Shown: piece by piece, positions 23,057 through 36,990 of the stretch
Layout of the letters: the number at the start of each line of letters is the position of its first letter
Position numbering within the stretch: position 1 is the stretch's first letter
Assembly: GCA_910574455.1 (NCBI GenBank)
Contig: CAJSYZ010000007.1
Location: 5,327,974 to 5,391,973 of the forward strand
From: Trichaptum fuscoviolaceum
Lineage: Eukaryota > Basidiomycota > Agaricomycetes > Hymenochaetales > Trichaptaceae
DNA length: 64,000 bases
Direction of reading: 5' to 3'
Program-made: the position numbers and the translations under genes
Notes under the pieces: model-generated
Database searches by the model: none
What the model was told of the DNA's origin: nothing
The model's input: the letters and a program-made list of their open reading frames with translations, nothing else

Positions 23057-24981
23057 CTATATATGAGGAATAAATAAGGACCACTGAACTGTGTCTAAGG
23101 CAGAGTCAGGAAGTGCTCGAAGTGATGAAAAAGACAAGCTCAGAAGTAGAAGCCGAGAACAAACATAAAAGAAAGAGGATGCAACCCTTACACCGAAACC
23201 TATGAAATAATAATCGTGTATGCGAAGAAAAGTAAAACACTTGAGGCTATATATCAGACCCACTAACAGCATGAAAAAACACAGGCCGACAAGGCCAAGC
23301 GAAGATACACGCCACAGGAGGCGCTCGATTTGAGAGGGAGAGTCGAAGTCCCATGCTAAGCAATGGATCATTCCGAACACCATTCCCGAGAATGCCGAAA
23401 CGCAGAAAAATGGCGCAGAGTCTACGATCTCAGTTGCGAATACCACGTCCATCGAAAGGCGTATGTTTAAAGAGTCCTTCTGGAATAGAAATCGTATAGT
23501 GGATATTCCGGAAAGATCTGCGACATTTTTGTAACGCAAGTTGGTAGTTTCGTAACTCCCATCACTCTTCTGGGCGGCGGCATTCCCAGTTCTCGAAGTC
23601 TTGATTGCCAGGATTGCCACGAGCGGATAATAAACGAGCACCTGGAATATGTGTATGAAAATCCACGAAATCCACGAGGCACCGGCAAACATGAACTTCG
23701 GTATTGAAGTCAAGATAGAACCGTAGTATCGCCAATTACTGCCATTTGGCGCCTTCTTGGCCTTTAGGTTACCAATGATGTTCGAGAAGTATGATGGTAT
23801 TGATCGCATCACCGCAGCAAGATAACTGGTTACTGTCTCGCCTGTAGACCTCAGAGCAGTCGTCATTGTCTCGAGGGCGTGCGCCACGAAATCGGCTAAT
23901 TCAGACCAGTAATACGTCGCGATGCTGTCTTTCTCGTTATCTCCGAAAGTCCAGTTGTCGGAGTTGAAGATGGGAGGCGCTTTGAATTGTATGATGGTTG
24001 GACATGAGATATCAGTGGGTTTCTTCCACCATGACACATACATTCCGATATTGAGTATGGCCAGGGCAGCTGTGGTTAGCTCTAGCTCCGTAATTGCAAG
24101 GTGTTGGCGAGAGCGCGCAGCGATTTGAAGCACGAACCAGATGAGCTGAAGCGTCGCGATGGTTTTGGATAGCGCATCACGGCCATTCTTATCCTCTATT
24201 TCTTCCTTTGAGATGTCAGGAAAGACAATAATGTTCTTGTTCACAGCTTCCTTGAAGGAACCGAGAGTTAATGCGAGATCTAAGTGTCCTTCGACTTCAT
24301 CTACACAGCCGAAGTCATGCTCGAACTATGTCGACAATAGCCTCAGCACAATAGAAAAGCGTTGGGCTGCGCGTAGACGCTGCAGATACGACTCACTACG
24401 TTCTGCCAACCAGCCACCTGTGCATTCCACTTCTCCTTGTCTTCTAGCTCAGTTTTTCCGAAACGAAGCCTGAAACCACCCATTTGCAGGTAGTATGCAT
24501 GGCTCATAGTCCATTTTCTGCGTTGAAATTCCGTGTCCTCTAAAGGTAAGTTAGCAGTGTAGATGATCCATATAAGCGCAAGCTCAAGCGTACTAGGCAA
24601 GAACTCTCGAAGATATTTGTTGATCGTCTGTCTAATCATGATAGCTCCTTGCAGCTGCTTCATAGCCCACATGATCATGATTTCCGGAGCCAAGAGCGCG
24701 AGAAACATGAGGAAGACACGCCATCTCCTGACCGCCCACTTGTTATGACCAAAGAACGGGATATTTGGATGTACTGAGACCCAGGTGCATGCGAACGTAG
24801 TTGCCAGGCAGCTCCAGAGGATGTTAAGCGTTGACCGCCCCGTACACGCATTCTGGGTGACGCCGGTGTCTCTCCGGATTGCATCGTAGACGGCTTCCTC
24901 GTAGACGGCTCGCGGGAACACTGGGGCAGCGCATGAGCTGGATTTTCTGAGGAGGAGGAGAAAAGCAGCGAGTACGAACAT
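23057..24981 (-). CDS. Multi-pass membrane protein, uncharacterised Agaricomycete family (copy 2)
   Basis: This is a paralog of the protein at 14325-16154. It shares WSCLATTFACTWVSVHPN, LMFLALLAPEI, MGGFRLRFG, ISKEEIEDKNGRDA, ITELELTTAALA and the C-terminus DTVQWSLFIPHI. The first in-frame ATG is at 24981, in the same ACG-ATG context as copy 1, and gives a signal-like MFVLAAFLLLL. The best intron joins QNVVS to HEVEGHLDLALTL: donor GTATCT, acceptor GTGTAG, about 90 bp, near 24280-24375. It keeps the central segment copy 1 lacks, so it is the more complete member. Copy 1 and copy 2 face each other on opposite strands and bracket the OMT and P450. Function unknown. Confidence 0.75.
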
Positions 24982-26338
24982 CGTCAAGACGGATCCTTCC
25001 TGTGCCAATATTGTCCACTAACGGTATTTATCCACGAAGGCTAGGTTCACTGAGCGCCACGACTCGTGTCCTAGTCTAATAATTTGGAAGAGTATGAAGT
25101 CACCCTCGCAAGATCATGGAGCAAGCAGGAGTGGAAGGACGCCGTGCTTTCAATGCGTCTGATAAGCCCTTTAATCTCCGGATTCTAAGCATTGAGAATT
25201 TCAAGTTAATTCACGAATCAGCTACCAGTCTTTCCAAATTGAGATAATATCCCAAGACACCTGTACATACATACATCAGTATCACGGTGTGGCAGAACAT
25301 TGGCATGTCATCACCCACCGTGCGTGCCAATATGTCATGCACTTTTAATGCGTGCATTGTCTGAGATGTGGGAGACGCGTGGCATAATCGTGGTAAGATT
25401 ACGACTGCTGTACAAAGTGCGCCTCTTGCGTGCTGACATAGTCGAGAAGGCGAGACGCTGAGCTACTGTTGTCCCTGCGTCGGCCATTGGTATCATGTCT
25501 TGCTCTCTCGCGATCACCACCGTAGGTCTCTACAACACCGCTTTTATGACTGCTGTGGATCATCTTCATTTCCGACAGAGCAATCACGACGGGAAAGTGC
25601 ATTTCGCAAGCAATGTCGCTGTTGCGATTCCAAGCTCGGGCTGTCCATTAGATGCAGAGCTCATCGGCTTCATTTTACGCGCATAGTCGAGACTAGCAGG
25701 CCATCGCTAGTTTGCATCGTTTGTCACCACGTGAAATTAGCTAATAGCGAGACCAGTAGTACTTTTGCGTGGTTTCCTGTATATCGTTGGTGTTCAGCCA
25801 TCTGTGACGTTTGTAGAGTGGCCCGGGGCATGTCGTCTGAGAGATGAAGAATGTCAAGTGGAATAGATTTGAGCCAGGGGAGTACTCGGCAAGTTGGTAC
25901 ACAGATACTTTCTTGTTCATTTCGAGATGGCGAAGAGACCGAGTATCTCGCGGTAAATGCAAAAGTAGGATAAAGCGATAGGAGATCTCAATGCCAGACG
26001 TTGCTGACGGTGACGGTTAACATGCAAAAAAACTTCAACTAAACTAGGTGTATATTTCAGTATTTTGTCACGTGATGTGCAGTATTTGTTTGTATCTTCT
26101 GTTCCAAACAACGCGTCCATTACTACTTAGTATCGCGTCGCGCGCGTTTCCGAGTCCGAGAGTGGACAGTTACAAGTCAAGTCCAGCAGATGCATTTGAT
26201 ACAACTTTGACAGACACAAAAAACTTTACGACAAAGCTAGACATGGAGCGTGATTAAGGAAGACTTGAAGAACAAAAAACTGGACAAGTAATGGGCATCG
26301 CCAACATGCACTGGTAGGTACCTAGCACATCCTCAGGC
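24982..26338. other. Intergenic stretch without recognised features
   Basis: I saw no splice-consistent gene, RNA gene or mobile-element structure. ORFs near 25500-25850 read as chance frames on both strands. Confidence 0.45.
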
Positions 26339-26709
26339 TCAGATAGGGTTTGTGAGTGCTATCGCTGCGCATGCAGCCATGCAGCTAGAGAATATGCATC
26401 ATCAGTAATGTGTTACATGAAGTGATGGAAGTTACTCTTACGATCCCAGTGCCGCATTACATCCAACAATGGTTGCAGGAGCAGCTGGGGCTAAGACCGT
26501 GCCGAATTGAACGCCAGCAGCACCATAGCAGGCTACAGCGAGAGCATTACACCCTTAGAATCCAAGGAGACCATTGTTAGATAGTGAGACGCAGAGTTCC
26601 ACCGTAGCCACTCACCAGTCTGACAGATACCGTAGGTCAGGATTCCTCCGAGAGTGCCAGGGACAACGGCAGCGGCGGTAGAGAAAGCGAGGAGTGTGCT
26701 AAAGCGCAT
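26339..26709 (-). CDS. Small cysteine-containing secreted protein (copy A)
   Basis: Three exons encode about 85 residues: MRFSTLLAFSTAAAVVPG (signal-like), GGILTYGICQTG, then CNALAVACYGAAG, FGTVLAPAAPATIVGCNAALG, and a last exon CMAACAAIALTNPI. Donors are GTGAGT and GTAAGA, acceptors TAAG and CTAG; the stop is at 26339. The CQTGCN and ACYGAAG pattern belongs to a family of small hydrophobic proteins, widespread in mushroom genomes, that resembles the Chlamydomonas zygote-specific ZYS3 repeat. That link is from memory and tentative. A near-identical gene in the opposite orientation lies at 32735-33099. Each exon is short. Confidence 0.75.
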
Positions 26710-27724
26710 TTTAAAAGCAGGATGTCTGATTGCTCAGTTGATAGTATTGGTGGTGGTGAAGGTCTGTGGAAGAGATGAGGAGAGCTTGCGAGGCGAACTG
26801 TTAGGATTTAAACCATTTCCAAATTCGCACGCATAGCATCTTCCACTACGGATCCACAACGCAGAGCGCTGCGGGTGAGTCATAGATATTCGTAGTAATT
26901 GGAATAAGTACTTGCACGGGCTATACGACGTCCATATAGTACAGGCTCAACCGTCCTGACATGCATCGGTCTAAGTGCGTCCGCACAGCCAAGATAATGA
27001 TAGTATCACTGGCGCCGATGAAAGCACATAGCCTAGTGACTAGAGACGTACAGCCGAACCTTCTACGCTGCGCAAAGCCTCAAGGCGTTGAGTTCGAAAA
27101 CCAAAATAGCTGGCGACAAGCACGAATAAGGGAATGAAGACAGGACATGTGGACATGGCGATACTATGTAGTATTGAATCCCAAGGGTTCCCACACTGCT
27201 TCTGCCTGCCTATAGTAAGCCATCATCGCTATCAGGCTTCATAGGCAAGACGGGCCTACTCATAAAAGGTAACAGAAGTAGTTCGACAGCGCCTCTTTTT
27301 TGTGGAGTATTTGGATGCGATGAGACGTGCCGTGGCTGTTATGATATTTAAAAAAAATCTGGAGGGGCTAGCCGTCATGCGCAAACGCGTAAGTAAAAGG
27401 GTATGCGCGATCAGAAAGATAGGAATGACTCACGTACGAGCCTCTGAGTCCTGACACTCAATGCGCAGCAAGCTTCGTGATGGACTTACGCCAAAGGAGG
27501 TCCTCGACCAACTTGACCAGACTCTCAGGCACCTAGCACCATCCATCCAGCTCAGCCACAACAAGTCTCATACTCTTTAACTTTGATTATCTTCGGAAGC
27601 CTCAAAATATAAATAGAGATCCGGTCTTGGGCGCAGAAATACCTTCAATACACGCAAATCATCACTTGCATTTGGTAGAAATTGTAAACTTACAAGATGT
27701 CGGTTTCTAGCATAGGTCAATTGA
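26710..27724. other. Intergenic stretch, nothing recognised
   Basis: It contains the 5' flank of the small secreted protein gene and the 3' flank of the AP endonuclease gene. No ORF or repeat could be supported. Confidence 0.45.
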
Positions 27725-29903
27725 CTACTCATCATCGCTTTCTTCGTCCTTTTTCGCCCTCTTCCTCTTCTTACCTTCTTTCGCTTTCTTCTTATCCTCT
27801 TCCGCTTGTTTCGCAGTTGTTACAACTTCCTCGACCTGACTCGTGATCTCATTCAGCTTTTCCTTCTCGTCTTTGTCCTCCCAATCAAGCGGTGCTTCCC
27901 CATCCCTGTCAGTAGTGTATAACAATGAGGATTATATTCAACAATATTCTGAAGAGGGGTGATAAGAAGGGCACTGACTTGGCTCGACACGATAGTTGAT
28001 TCAGCACCGAGATCTCCGTCTTCCAGACCGTAGTGGGCGACTCGTAGTCATGCGTCTCGAGGATGAGCGGTATGTTCCGTAAGCGCGAATCCGTAACCAT
28101 AAACGCGAAGGAGGAAAGACCGATCTGACCCCTGCGAAACAATACCACCGAAGGCTCAGCTGAGAGTCCGATACGGAAAGGTACAGAAGAAGACATACAT
28201 TCCAATGTTCTCGTGCCGATCCTTATTTGTTCCCAGCGCGGCTTTCGAGTCATTCAAGTGCATGCCCCGGAGGTATTTGTACCCGACTGTCTTGTCAAAA
28301 TCTGCAACTACAAAATCGTATACAATTTTGGTGATCAGAATGTGACGAAAAAAAATATGTATACGTACAAGTCGCGCTGCATGCAAATGTACCGTTAAAG
28401 TTGAAAGCTTTGCTGCGACGAAGAGAAGAAACTCACTTGTAAGTCTCTTGCGTCCGGATATCATAGCCCTATTGGTGTTGTCAACTTGAAAATACTCCTC
28501 TTTCTCGGAAGAAGCCCAGCTTACTGCTGCAAACATATGACCTATATATGAACGAACACACAGTCAGCTTTGCGAGAAGCCACCCCCGACACAACGTACG
28601 TACAAGTATCCAAACACACGCCAACGCGGGACTTGTCGTCTACTTGTTCGATCATGCTAGCAAGTTCCTCGAATGATGATCCGAGGACGTTCCCTGACCC
28701 AGCCTGGACGGTAAGAGGCTTTTATCAAAAACACTTTCATGATGATGACTGGAGAGAGAACCACTCGCCATACACTCTATGACAGCCACGACTGAGCTGG
28801 TCTCTTTGTGTGCACGGTTAATACAAGCCGCGACGTGGGCGATGGATTCATCCTTGGTCGCGGCCCCGACTGTTGATCCCGGGCTACATATTCGCAGATA
28901 TGAAATGTCTGCCAGAAGAGAAGCAAATTGACACGAAGTCAGGATTATACTCACAGGAAGTTGAAGAGTGGCAGCCCAAGCAGTTCACAGCGCTTCAACT
29001 CATCAAGGAAACATTCATACGACTTTTCTCGTTTCTCCCTGGATCAACACAAACATGCAATTGCCGATCACAGTGCAGATGTACGTTGCGATCCGTCGAG
29101 AAAGCGAAAAAGAAAATAGACACGGTGGGCCCATGTCAGCCGTATCCTCCGTATTTTGAGAGTAAAACGTACGCGTCAGGGTTCCCCAAGTTCACCAGAT
29201 AGTTCCCGTGCGGTAAGACGTGGCAAGGGTCATAGGAGAACCGTTTGAGCCGATCTTTGAATTTGGAGATTGATTCGCTTGTGAGGTCAGCAGAGGACCA
29301 TTTGCGCTGGGATTTGAGGAACAGCGCGAAAGCATTTGCACTGAACAAAGATATTAAACGTCAATTTGTTTTTACCGGAATCATAAGATTAAAGCAGAAT
29401 ATCAAACAAATTACCCTATCTCAGCTGCATTAATGATCGCGTTTTCGACACCTCCAGCGGCAGAGACATGCGCGCCGATCTTCCAGGGGCTTTCCACGCG
29501 AGAAGGATAATCGGTAGGATCAGGCTCAACGACTTCCTTAACCTTCCTCTTTCTTACTATTTTTTTCAAGCTTTCGGTTTTTGCTTCCGAGATGACAGTG
29601 ACTCCCTTTATATCTTCCAGTTCAGATAGATCAGAAAGGGGCGATGTTGAGCGACCCGAAGATGGGCGCGCAGCGCTCGCTGTGATGGTACTAACAACAC
29701 GGACAGGCGTTACGTCTTGAAGTACCTCGTGCGTTTCTACTACGTGAGACAGCATCAGAGTAAGGTTCAGCTTTAATTATACACATGAGAAACGAACTTG
29801 AGACTTTTCTCCGTTTGTTCGTGGATGTTTTTTCAGGAAATATTTGACCGATAACCTGAGATGTCTTGGACGAATTGCGCGTGCTCCTGCGCATTGCCAT
29901 CAT
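27725..29903 (-). CDS. apn1: AP endonuclease, endonuclease IV family (APN1-type)
   Basis: A base-excision-repair enzyme that nicks DNA 5' of abasic sites using three zinc ions. The start [15 protein letters not shown] at 29903 gives a basic, Ser-rich N-terminus. The TIM-barrel motifs follow in order: [11 protein letters not shown] (near 29465), [15 protein letters not shown] (near 29190), [13 protein letters not shown] (28670-28765), [16 protein letters not shown] (two exons near 28520-28640), [18 protein letters not shown] (near 28230), and [10 protein letters not shown] (near 28050). The C-terminus ends in a Lys-rich and acidic tail ([15 protein letters not shown]), a probable nuclear signal. 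The intron between ECM and AGSGN seems to start GCGAGT, a GC-AG intron. The splice after the first exon, near 29755-29800, is not settled. Confidence 0.88.
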
Positions 29904-30312
29904 ATCAGACAGGTTAACAAACAGTCTACATTGTTGATTATATTGTGTTCCTTTCCCCTCAAGGCTGTACATTGACGACGTACCTTTGTGCAGTGAACGC
30001 GAAGGCTGTACGGTGTAAAGCAGTGTACGTCTTGCGCCCATTGGCCGCGGCGCACAGACCGCGCGTGAACCAACTTCCGTATTCGGCAGTACTAGTAGTC
30101 CATTTGCGGTGCCAGTTCGAACTCCGCTTGCTGCAACGATATCACCAAGCGCCGGGGTCCAACGACTCAACGTCGCCTCCTCTCTCCATCGTTGCCGTCG
30201 ACGACGACTTCATTCCTATCGTCCTCGAAAGTCTCTCATTCTTGTGCAGCATTTGCAGTAGTCACGCCCTAGCTCTCTGTTAGACGAAGAAAAGAAACTG
30301 TAAAGATAAGAG

Positions 30313-31365
30313 ATGTCGGAAATTCGCAGGAAGCTTGTCATTGTTGGTGATGGTGCGTGCGGAAAGGTGTGTTTTCTTCTCGTTGGCTATCGCGCACTGA
30401 AGCGCAAATTGTGTGTTCAACGTGAAACTAACGTTCGCTTTGATAATGCGCAGACCTGTCTCCTCATCGTCTTCTCCAAGGGCACTTTCCCCGAGGTACG
30501 TCCATCTTTGGCATGTTTCACGTTGTACCTTTCTGATTGATGACTCTTCCCTTCCACCGTCCTCTTTAACCTTGGACCACCATTGGTATTTTTTATTGTT
30601 GAATTGCGATGAATTTGGGGGTAAATAGGTATATGTACCAACCGTGTTCGAGAACTACGTTGCGGATGTTGAGGTTGATGGCAAACACGTTGAGCTCGCC
30701 TTGTGGGATACGGCGGGTCAGGAGGATTACGATCGTCTCCGCCCTCTTTCCTACCCCGACTCTCACGTTATCCTCATCTGCTTCGCTATCGACTCCCCCG
30801 ACTCCCTGGACAACGTGCAGGAAAAGGTGCGTACAAAGTCCATTATCAGCCCCTACTCGCGTCATCCCCCATAATCACCTCGGCCCGAATGCATACTGAT
30901 GTGACCGTTTTACCCCTCTTTATGTTTATTGTGTAATCACACACGCCGAATTCGAACTACCTCCGAACTTCTGAATGCGATCGGACATTGCTGTGTAAAT
31001 AGTGGCACTCCGAGGTGACGCACTTCTGCCCTGGTCTCCCCGTCTTACTCGTTGGCTGCAAGAAGGATCTGAGGCGCGACCCAAGAACAATCGACGAGCT
31101 CCGGAAGACGTCGCAACGGCCTGTTTCGACAGAGGAGGTACGCACCGCCCATATCTCATCACTCCCATTCACAATGATTGAACTCTATATTTACTTCATC
31201 ATTTAAAAATAGGGTTACGCAGTCGCGCAGAAGATCAGCGCGAAGCAATACCTCGAGTGCTCAGCCCGGACAGGTGAAGGCGTGCGCGAAGTTTTCCAGG
31301 CCGCAACACGCTACGCACTCCTACAGAACAAACGTCAGAAGTCACCGAAGTGCGTCATTGTGTAA
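30313..31365 (+). CDS. rho1: Rho-family small GTPase (Rho1/RhoA-like)
   Basis: A membrane-attached GTPase controlling actin and cell-wall glucan synthesis. Five exons give about 195 residues. G1 is GDGACGKTCLL, split by the first intron. Effector loop [16 protein letters not shown]3 [18 protein letters not shown], the specificity motif [10 protein letters not shown] near 31050, [12 protein letters not shown] near 31265, and a terminal KCVIV that fits a CaaX box. The last residue is Val, whereas Leu is usual for geranylgeranylation. Introns (30367-30452, 30496-30629, 30827-30991, 31138-31212, approximate) are clean GT-AG. Transcribed away from the APN1-type gene, with only about 400 bp between the two starts. 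Rho1 orthology is inferred from the effector and switch regions. Confidence 0.92.
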
Positions 31366-32734
31366 ATGGCCTCTTCCTTCCTCGACGGAGGGATCATCAT
31401 CATTAGAAGGTGCTGCCAGAGGGTGGAAACGAGGCAGAGGCGTTGGGTATGGCTGGTGCTTATGATTGTGACGGTTTAATGGTAGATGATGATGAACCCT
31501 TCCCTGTTGCTTGTTCGACGTTCACTCGTCCACCGCTCGTTCTGGACTCCTTGCGTCATGCCGGCGGTTACTGGATGGCATGATAAGAACATGATTCTGA
31601 TTCTTTTCTTTTCTTCCACTTTTTTTCGCTAAAGCCTTTTTTTCCTCCTCGCCTTTTTCCTCAACGACTGTCGCTGTAATATTTCATCGTCTCTCGTAAC
31701 AATTGCATACCATCTCTATTTCTTCGCCACTTTGAACTTCTCGTTACCTTGAGTTAAGAAATCCGTAGTTGAGTTCAATGCGCAGCTTGCGTGCGACTGC
31801 TCCTCACGTCGTACGACCTTGGCTTACAAAAGCATTTATATTTGACACTATTTGGTTGATGTTACGTTACGTAATTCAAGTCTATCTTGATTCTTGAAGA
31901 CGACCGTGACATTGCCAGACCCGGCCGGCGTACGAGTATATCTGCCATGTAGGAGCACTGGACATCCAGCGATAAAATGTGTTCCACATTTTCGTATGAA
32001 GACGGGGAATGCTGCTTATGTGCGTAATTTATCTCTCATCCACAAGCACTACTCAATTTATAGGGCCCTACATATATTTTCTTCACAAACAAAAGGCAAA
32101 AATCGCAAAGTACGAACCAGAGATGAAGTGCGAGGCTGCAAGGCTCAATATGGCCTGCGACTGAACGCATGTAATGGCTTTAATTCAGGCAGGCCTATCC
32201 GATCTACAATCTACAACTTCAAAGGCGAAAGTACCACGAGTCTTGTTAAAGTCATAATGCGAGGCATGGCTACTAACCTCGTTTCTTAGTAGCTCTACCA
32301 ACAACTTTCTCTACTTCTATACTCTGTCGCATCAGTCGATGAACGTCTATATCTTACTCTCTCGCTGATTTATCGGGAACCTTAACTTTCGAAGAGTTTG
32401 CTCGGTACCTAACATGTAATCCTGCAAGGAAAGGAGTGGTCGCATTCAGACCGATAGCTGGAAGGCTTAGAGAAGTGGAAGCCATCTTTAATGAACTTCG
32501 AATGAACCGCGGAAGCCTCATGTATCATGCTTCGAGCCTATGCGTCCCCTGCTTCTAGTCACCCACATCACAAGCACTCTACGCTGCAGTCCGATGTGGA
32601 GGCCGTGTTTGTGAAGTTGAGAAGTGTATAAGTCTGACCCCACATCATCCCCAATCCCTTCAAACAGAGTGCCAGCAGCCCTAGCAACTGACGAAGCTAA
32701 AAAGACCCACTCGACCCGCGATCTCTTTCTAAAT
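31366..32734. other. Intergenic stretch, nothing recognised
   Basis: It includes the T-rich 3' flank of the Rho gene and the 5' flank of the second small secreted protein gene. ORFs between 31890 and 32290 lack features. Confidence 0.45.
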
Positions 32735-33099
32735 ATGCGCGTTAGTGCACTCCTCGCTTTATCTACAGCCGCCGCCATTCCGGGGACGCTCGGAGGATTC
32801 CTGACGTATGGTATCTGCCAAACCGGTGAGTGAACATTGTGTTGCTTTAAGCACGATGCACTCAACTTATGCTACTGAAAGGATGTAATGCGCTCGCCGT
32901 AGCTTGTTACGGAGCAGCTGGTGCGCAGTTTGGTACGGTCGTAGCCGCTCCGGCAGTCCCTGCAACCATTCTTGCTTGCAACGCGGCTTTGGGAACGTAA
33001 GAGTAGCCTCTGTTGCTCTTTTGTCTTTGCTCTTAATGACTTGTACTTTTAAGGTGCATGACTGCATGCGCAGCAGTAGCGTTGACGAACCCCATTTGA
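32735..33099 (+). CDS. Small cysteine-containing secreted protein (copy B)
   Basis: A three-exon gene encoding MRVSALLALSTAAAIPG, GGFLTYGICQTG, CNALAVACYGAAG, FGTVVAAPAVPATILACNAALG and CMTACAAVALTNPI; the stop is at 33099. Intron positions match copy A exactly, after QTG and inside the last Gly codon region. Both copies keep six cysteines. Copy B is inverted relative to copy A, and the APN1-type and Rho genes lie between them. Signal-peptide-like start, then a hydrophobic body. Function unknown. Duplicate genes with conserved splice sites are strong support that both are real although each exon is tiny. Confidence 0.8.
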
Positions 33100-33743
33100 G
33101 AAGCGCTGGAGACTCCTGTGCCAAGTCATCAGCCGAACTTTCTTTTTCTTGCTTTCGCAAGTTCTTCCTGAATCATCTTCTGTAATTATCTTCGTGGTGC
33201 TATAGTGCTGATATCTGTATCTTTTCTTGAATTGTTATGTGTAGTTAGCTACTATACTATACGATGGTGATTCACCAAGCTTTCCACATAGGATACTGTA
33301 ATAGATATCTTTGCCATTGGAATTAGCTTGAGTAGTGGCCTTTATTGGGCATCCCTAAGTATAAAGAGATCAATCTTGATGCGCGCCTACAGAAATGTCT
33401 TGACGAGTCAACCTGAATAATCTTCGATCTCGGGAACACCTGAAGTGATACATTGCCGCTAAAAGGCCTGTACCGGTGGTGGACAAACAAACCAAAACAA
33501 ACTGAATCCGAGTCCATTGATGACTAAGCCAGCCTGGTTAAGTGAAAATTTGAAAGATCATTCGACTTTCAGAACCTCTTTCATATTTACTACATCGTAT
33601 CCCGGTTGCGAAGCCATCTGCATACATTAACCCGAAAGTCCCAAACTTATCAGGTGCTTATAATTTACATCATACACCTTTGTACACCTAAGACATAATT
33701 ATGTGATATTTTATGTATCCGTGTTCAATCAGATGAAGGTAGC
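33100..33743. other. Intergenic stretch, nothing recognised
   Basis: A/T-rich spacer between two convergently ending genes (small secreted protein and peroxidase). No gene or repeat was found. Confidence 0.45.
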
Positions 33744-35078
<1,335 letters not shown>

Positions 35079-35146
35079 GGCGTATCCCTTTGATCTGAGA
35101 GAGAACCTAGACTAGGATGAGGAAGGCTGGCATCGATGCCTCAACT

Positions 35147-35153
35147 CTTTATA
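35147..35153 (-). promoter_or_regulatory. TATA box of the manganese peroxidase gene
   Basis: TATAAAG on the minus strand, about 70 bp upstream of the ATG at 35078, in the usual place for inducible peroxidase genes. Confidence 0.6.
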
Positions 35154-36990
35154 CGTATTGAAAGGCGCCTCTTAATATGTCTATCACGGCGCTGAAACAT
35201 CCATGGGAGTTCACACTGCATTCGTGAGTATCCTGTGTTGTATATGAAATGCGTTGCTGACCACTCAGAGCTCCAGGAGATGAAATTCTGGGAGATATTC
35301 ACGATCAGAGGTGGCGCTGCATGGCCTAATGGAGAAGATGTCGGTTGTGGGGAGGGGGGAATACGACTTGACATGAGTAAATTGTTCGAGTAAACGCCAT
35401 TCGCATCGGCGTTACGTATGGTCCCAACAATACAAGGAACGGGAAGTATGGCGGTATTCTCTTACGTTCTCTAGTACGTCCTGAATGCTTTCTGAGGGGG
35501 TCATTGGTTTGGGTAATCGTTTTTAAGCGCCTTCGCCTCCGGGATTTTGATCTACAAATGCTTCCGGATCTGATGTTTCGATTCGGTCCCGGTTCCCATC
35601 GGCACTGCGTTATTCTTTGCGGAGGTAGGCAACGCCAGTATTTTGCAAGACTGCATGAATTCGCAACGTCGTCTCAAAAGCGCGTTGTCCATCAACTCCG
35701 ATGATGCCGGATGAGAACGGTGCAGCGACTCGAACACTTAGTTGTCCGCGCCGGGAGCGCAGTGCTACGCGACATGCCCGCCAGGAACCATACCCGTCAG
35801 ACGCAGATCCACGACAGATCATCGCGCCAAGCCAAAGTCCTCCATTCAGTCGGGTCAGGAAAGGCACGGATCTTTCAGGAAACAAAGGACATCGAAGTTA
35901 ATCCCGGATCATGTCCACATCGTCTGACAGAAAACAGGTGCAGGCCTGAGAAAAACTTGAGTGCGTACCTGCGCAATGAGAAATTTTCCTTATCCCCATA
36001 CTGAAATACTTGATTGTAGCTAGCCTCTGAACGAGTAAGCACGCTCGGTTTATATCAATGACTTGTAAATCATCTCCTTCCATTCATCACGCCTTTTAAT
36101 TTCATAAATTAAATAAGTGCGCGTCGTGTGAGTTAATTTGACTTCAAGCTGATTTCACTTTACGGCCGCCTTGCACATTCAAATCTTATTATGCATGCAT
36201 TCATATTGAGGATGCTTGTTCCAAGGCCTAGACAATACGAGAGCTCGCATCTCCTTTCAGATGCTGCTGGATCCCGAGAAAGCCGCTCGACATATCAAAC
36301 TCGTGTTCACGCAAGCAACCATCTGACATCGGCTCATCTACTATCATCTCACGAAGCTTCCTCCTTGCACTGCCACTCTTGGCACTTGAAAGAAGCTCGA
36401 CCAATTATACATATAGCAATGCAGGAGTTTCTAAGTCTCCAGCGCTGTGGCCCGGAAGAGACCGAGTACCTGTCCATTGGGAGTGAGCGAGTGTGAGCAA
36501 GTACACACTGGCTGGACGTTCGTGGGATCAACTGCAATGTCAGTCATCCGAAGATGCAGAGACACATGGAAATAAGGTGGGCATTACTATGTAGTAGTAA
36601 TGTACAGTTTACAAGGCAAGAAATTGATCCCCGGCATCGCCATTCAGGCACAGATACCTTCGAATAATGGGAAGACAGCTTCCTACTTCTCACCCAGATG
36701 TCTGATCCGTTCATGCCTGAATGACATTACATCTGTATGTAACGATATAACGTGTTCTTGCACACTATACGCGTGAGTTATTCATGGTGCCGTGCCGTTG
36801 TGAATGACTTAAGTGAACTTCTGGTGGTTTGGCAATGGCTGTCGTGGTACCATTTAGAGAAGATTGATTACTAAATGGGATTGTTGGAAATAACGTGAGG
36901 TTTTCGTTTATGTCTTGGAGTCTCTTGGAATACCGTCTTGCTTCTCTGATACATATTCAAGATTTGGCTATCAATTTCATGTGGCTCTAC
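35154..36990. other. Long intergenic stretch
   Basis: I read both strands for a pheromone precursor (short ORF ending in CaaX) because a receptor follows, and found none I could support. ORFs near 35500-36000 and 36190-36540 are not gene-like. Confidence 0.45.

Noticed and set aside
35154..36990. Pheromone precursor gene near the receptor
   Set aside because: I looked for short ORFs ending in a CaaX box in both flanks of the receptor and found none that could be supported.
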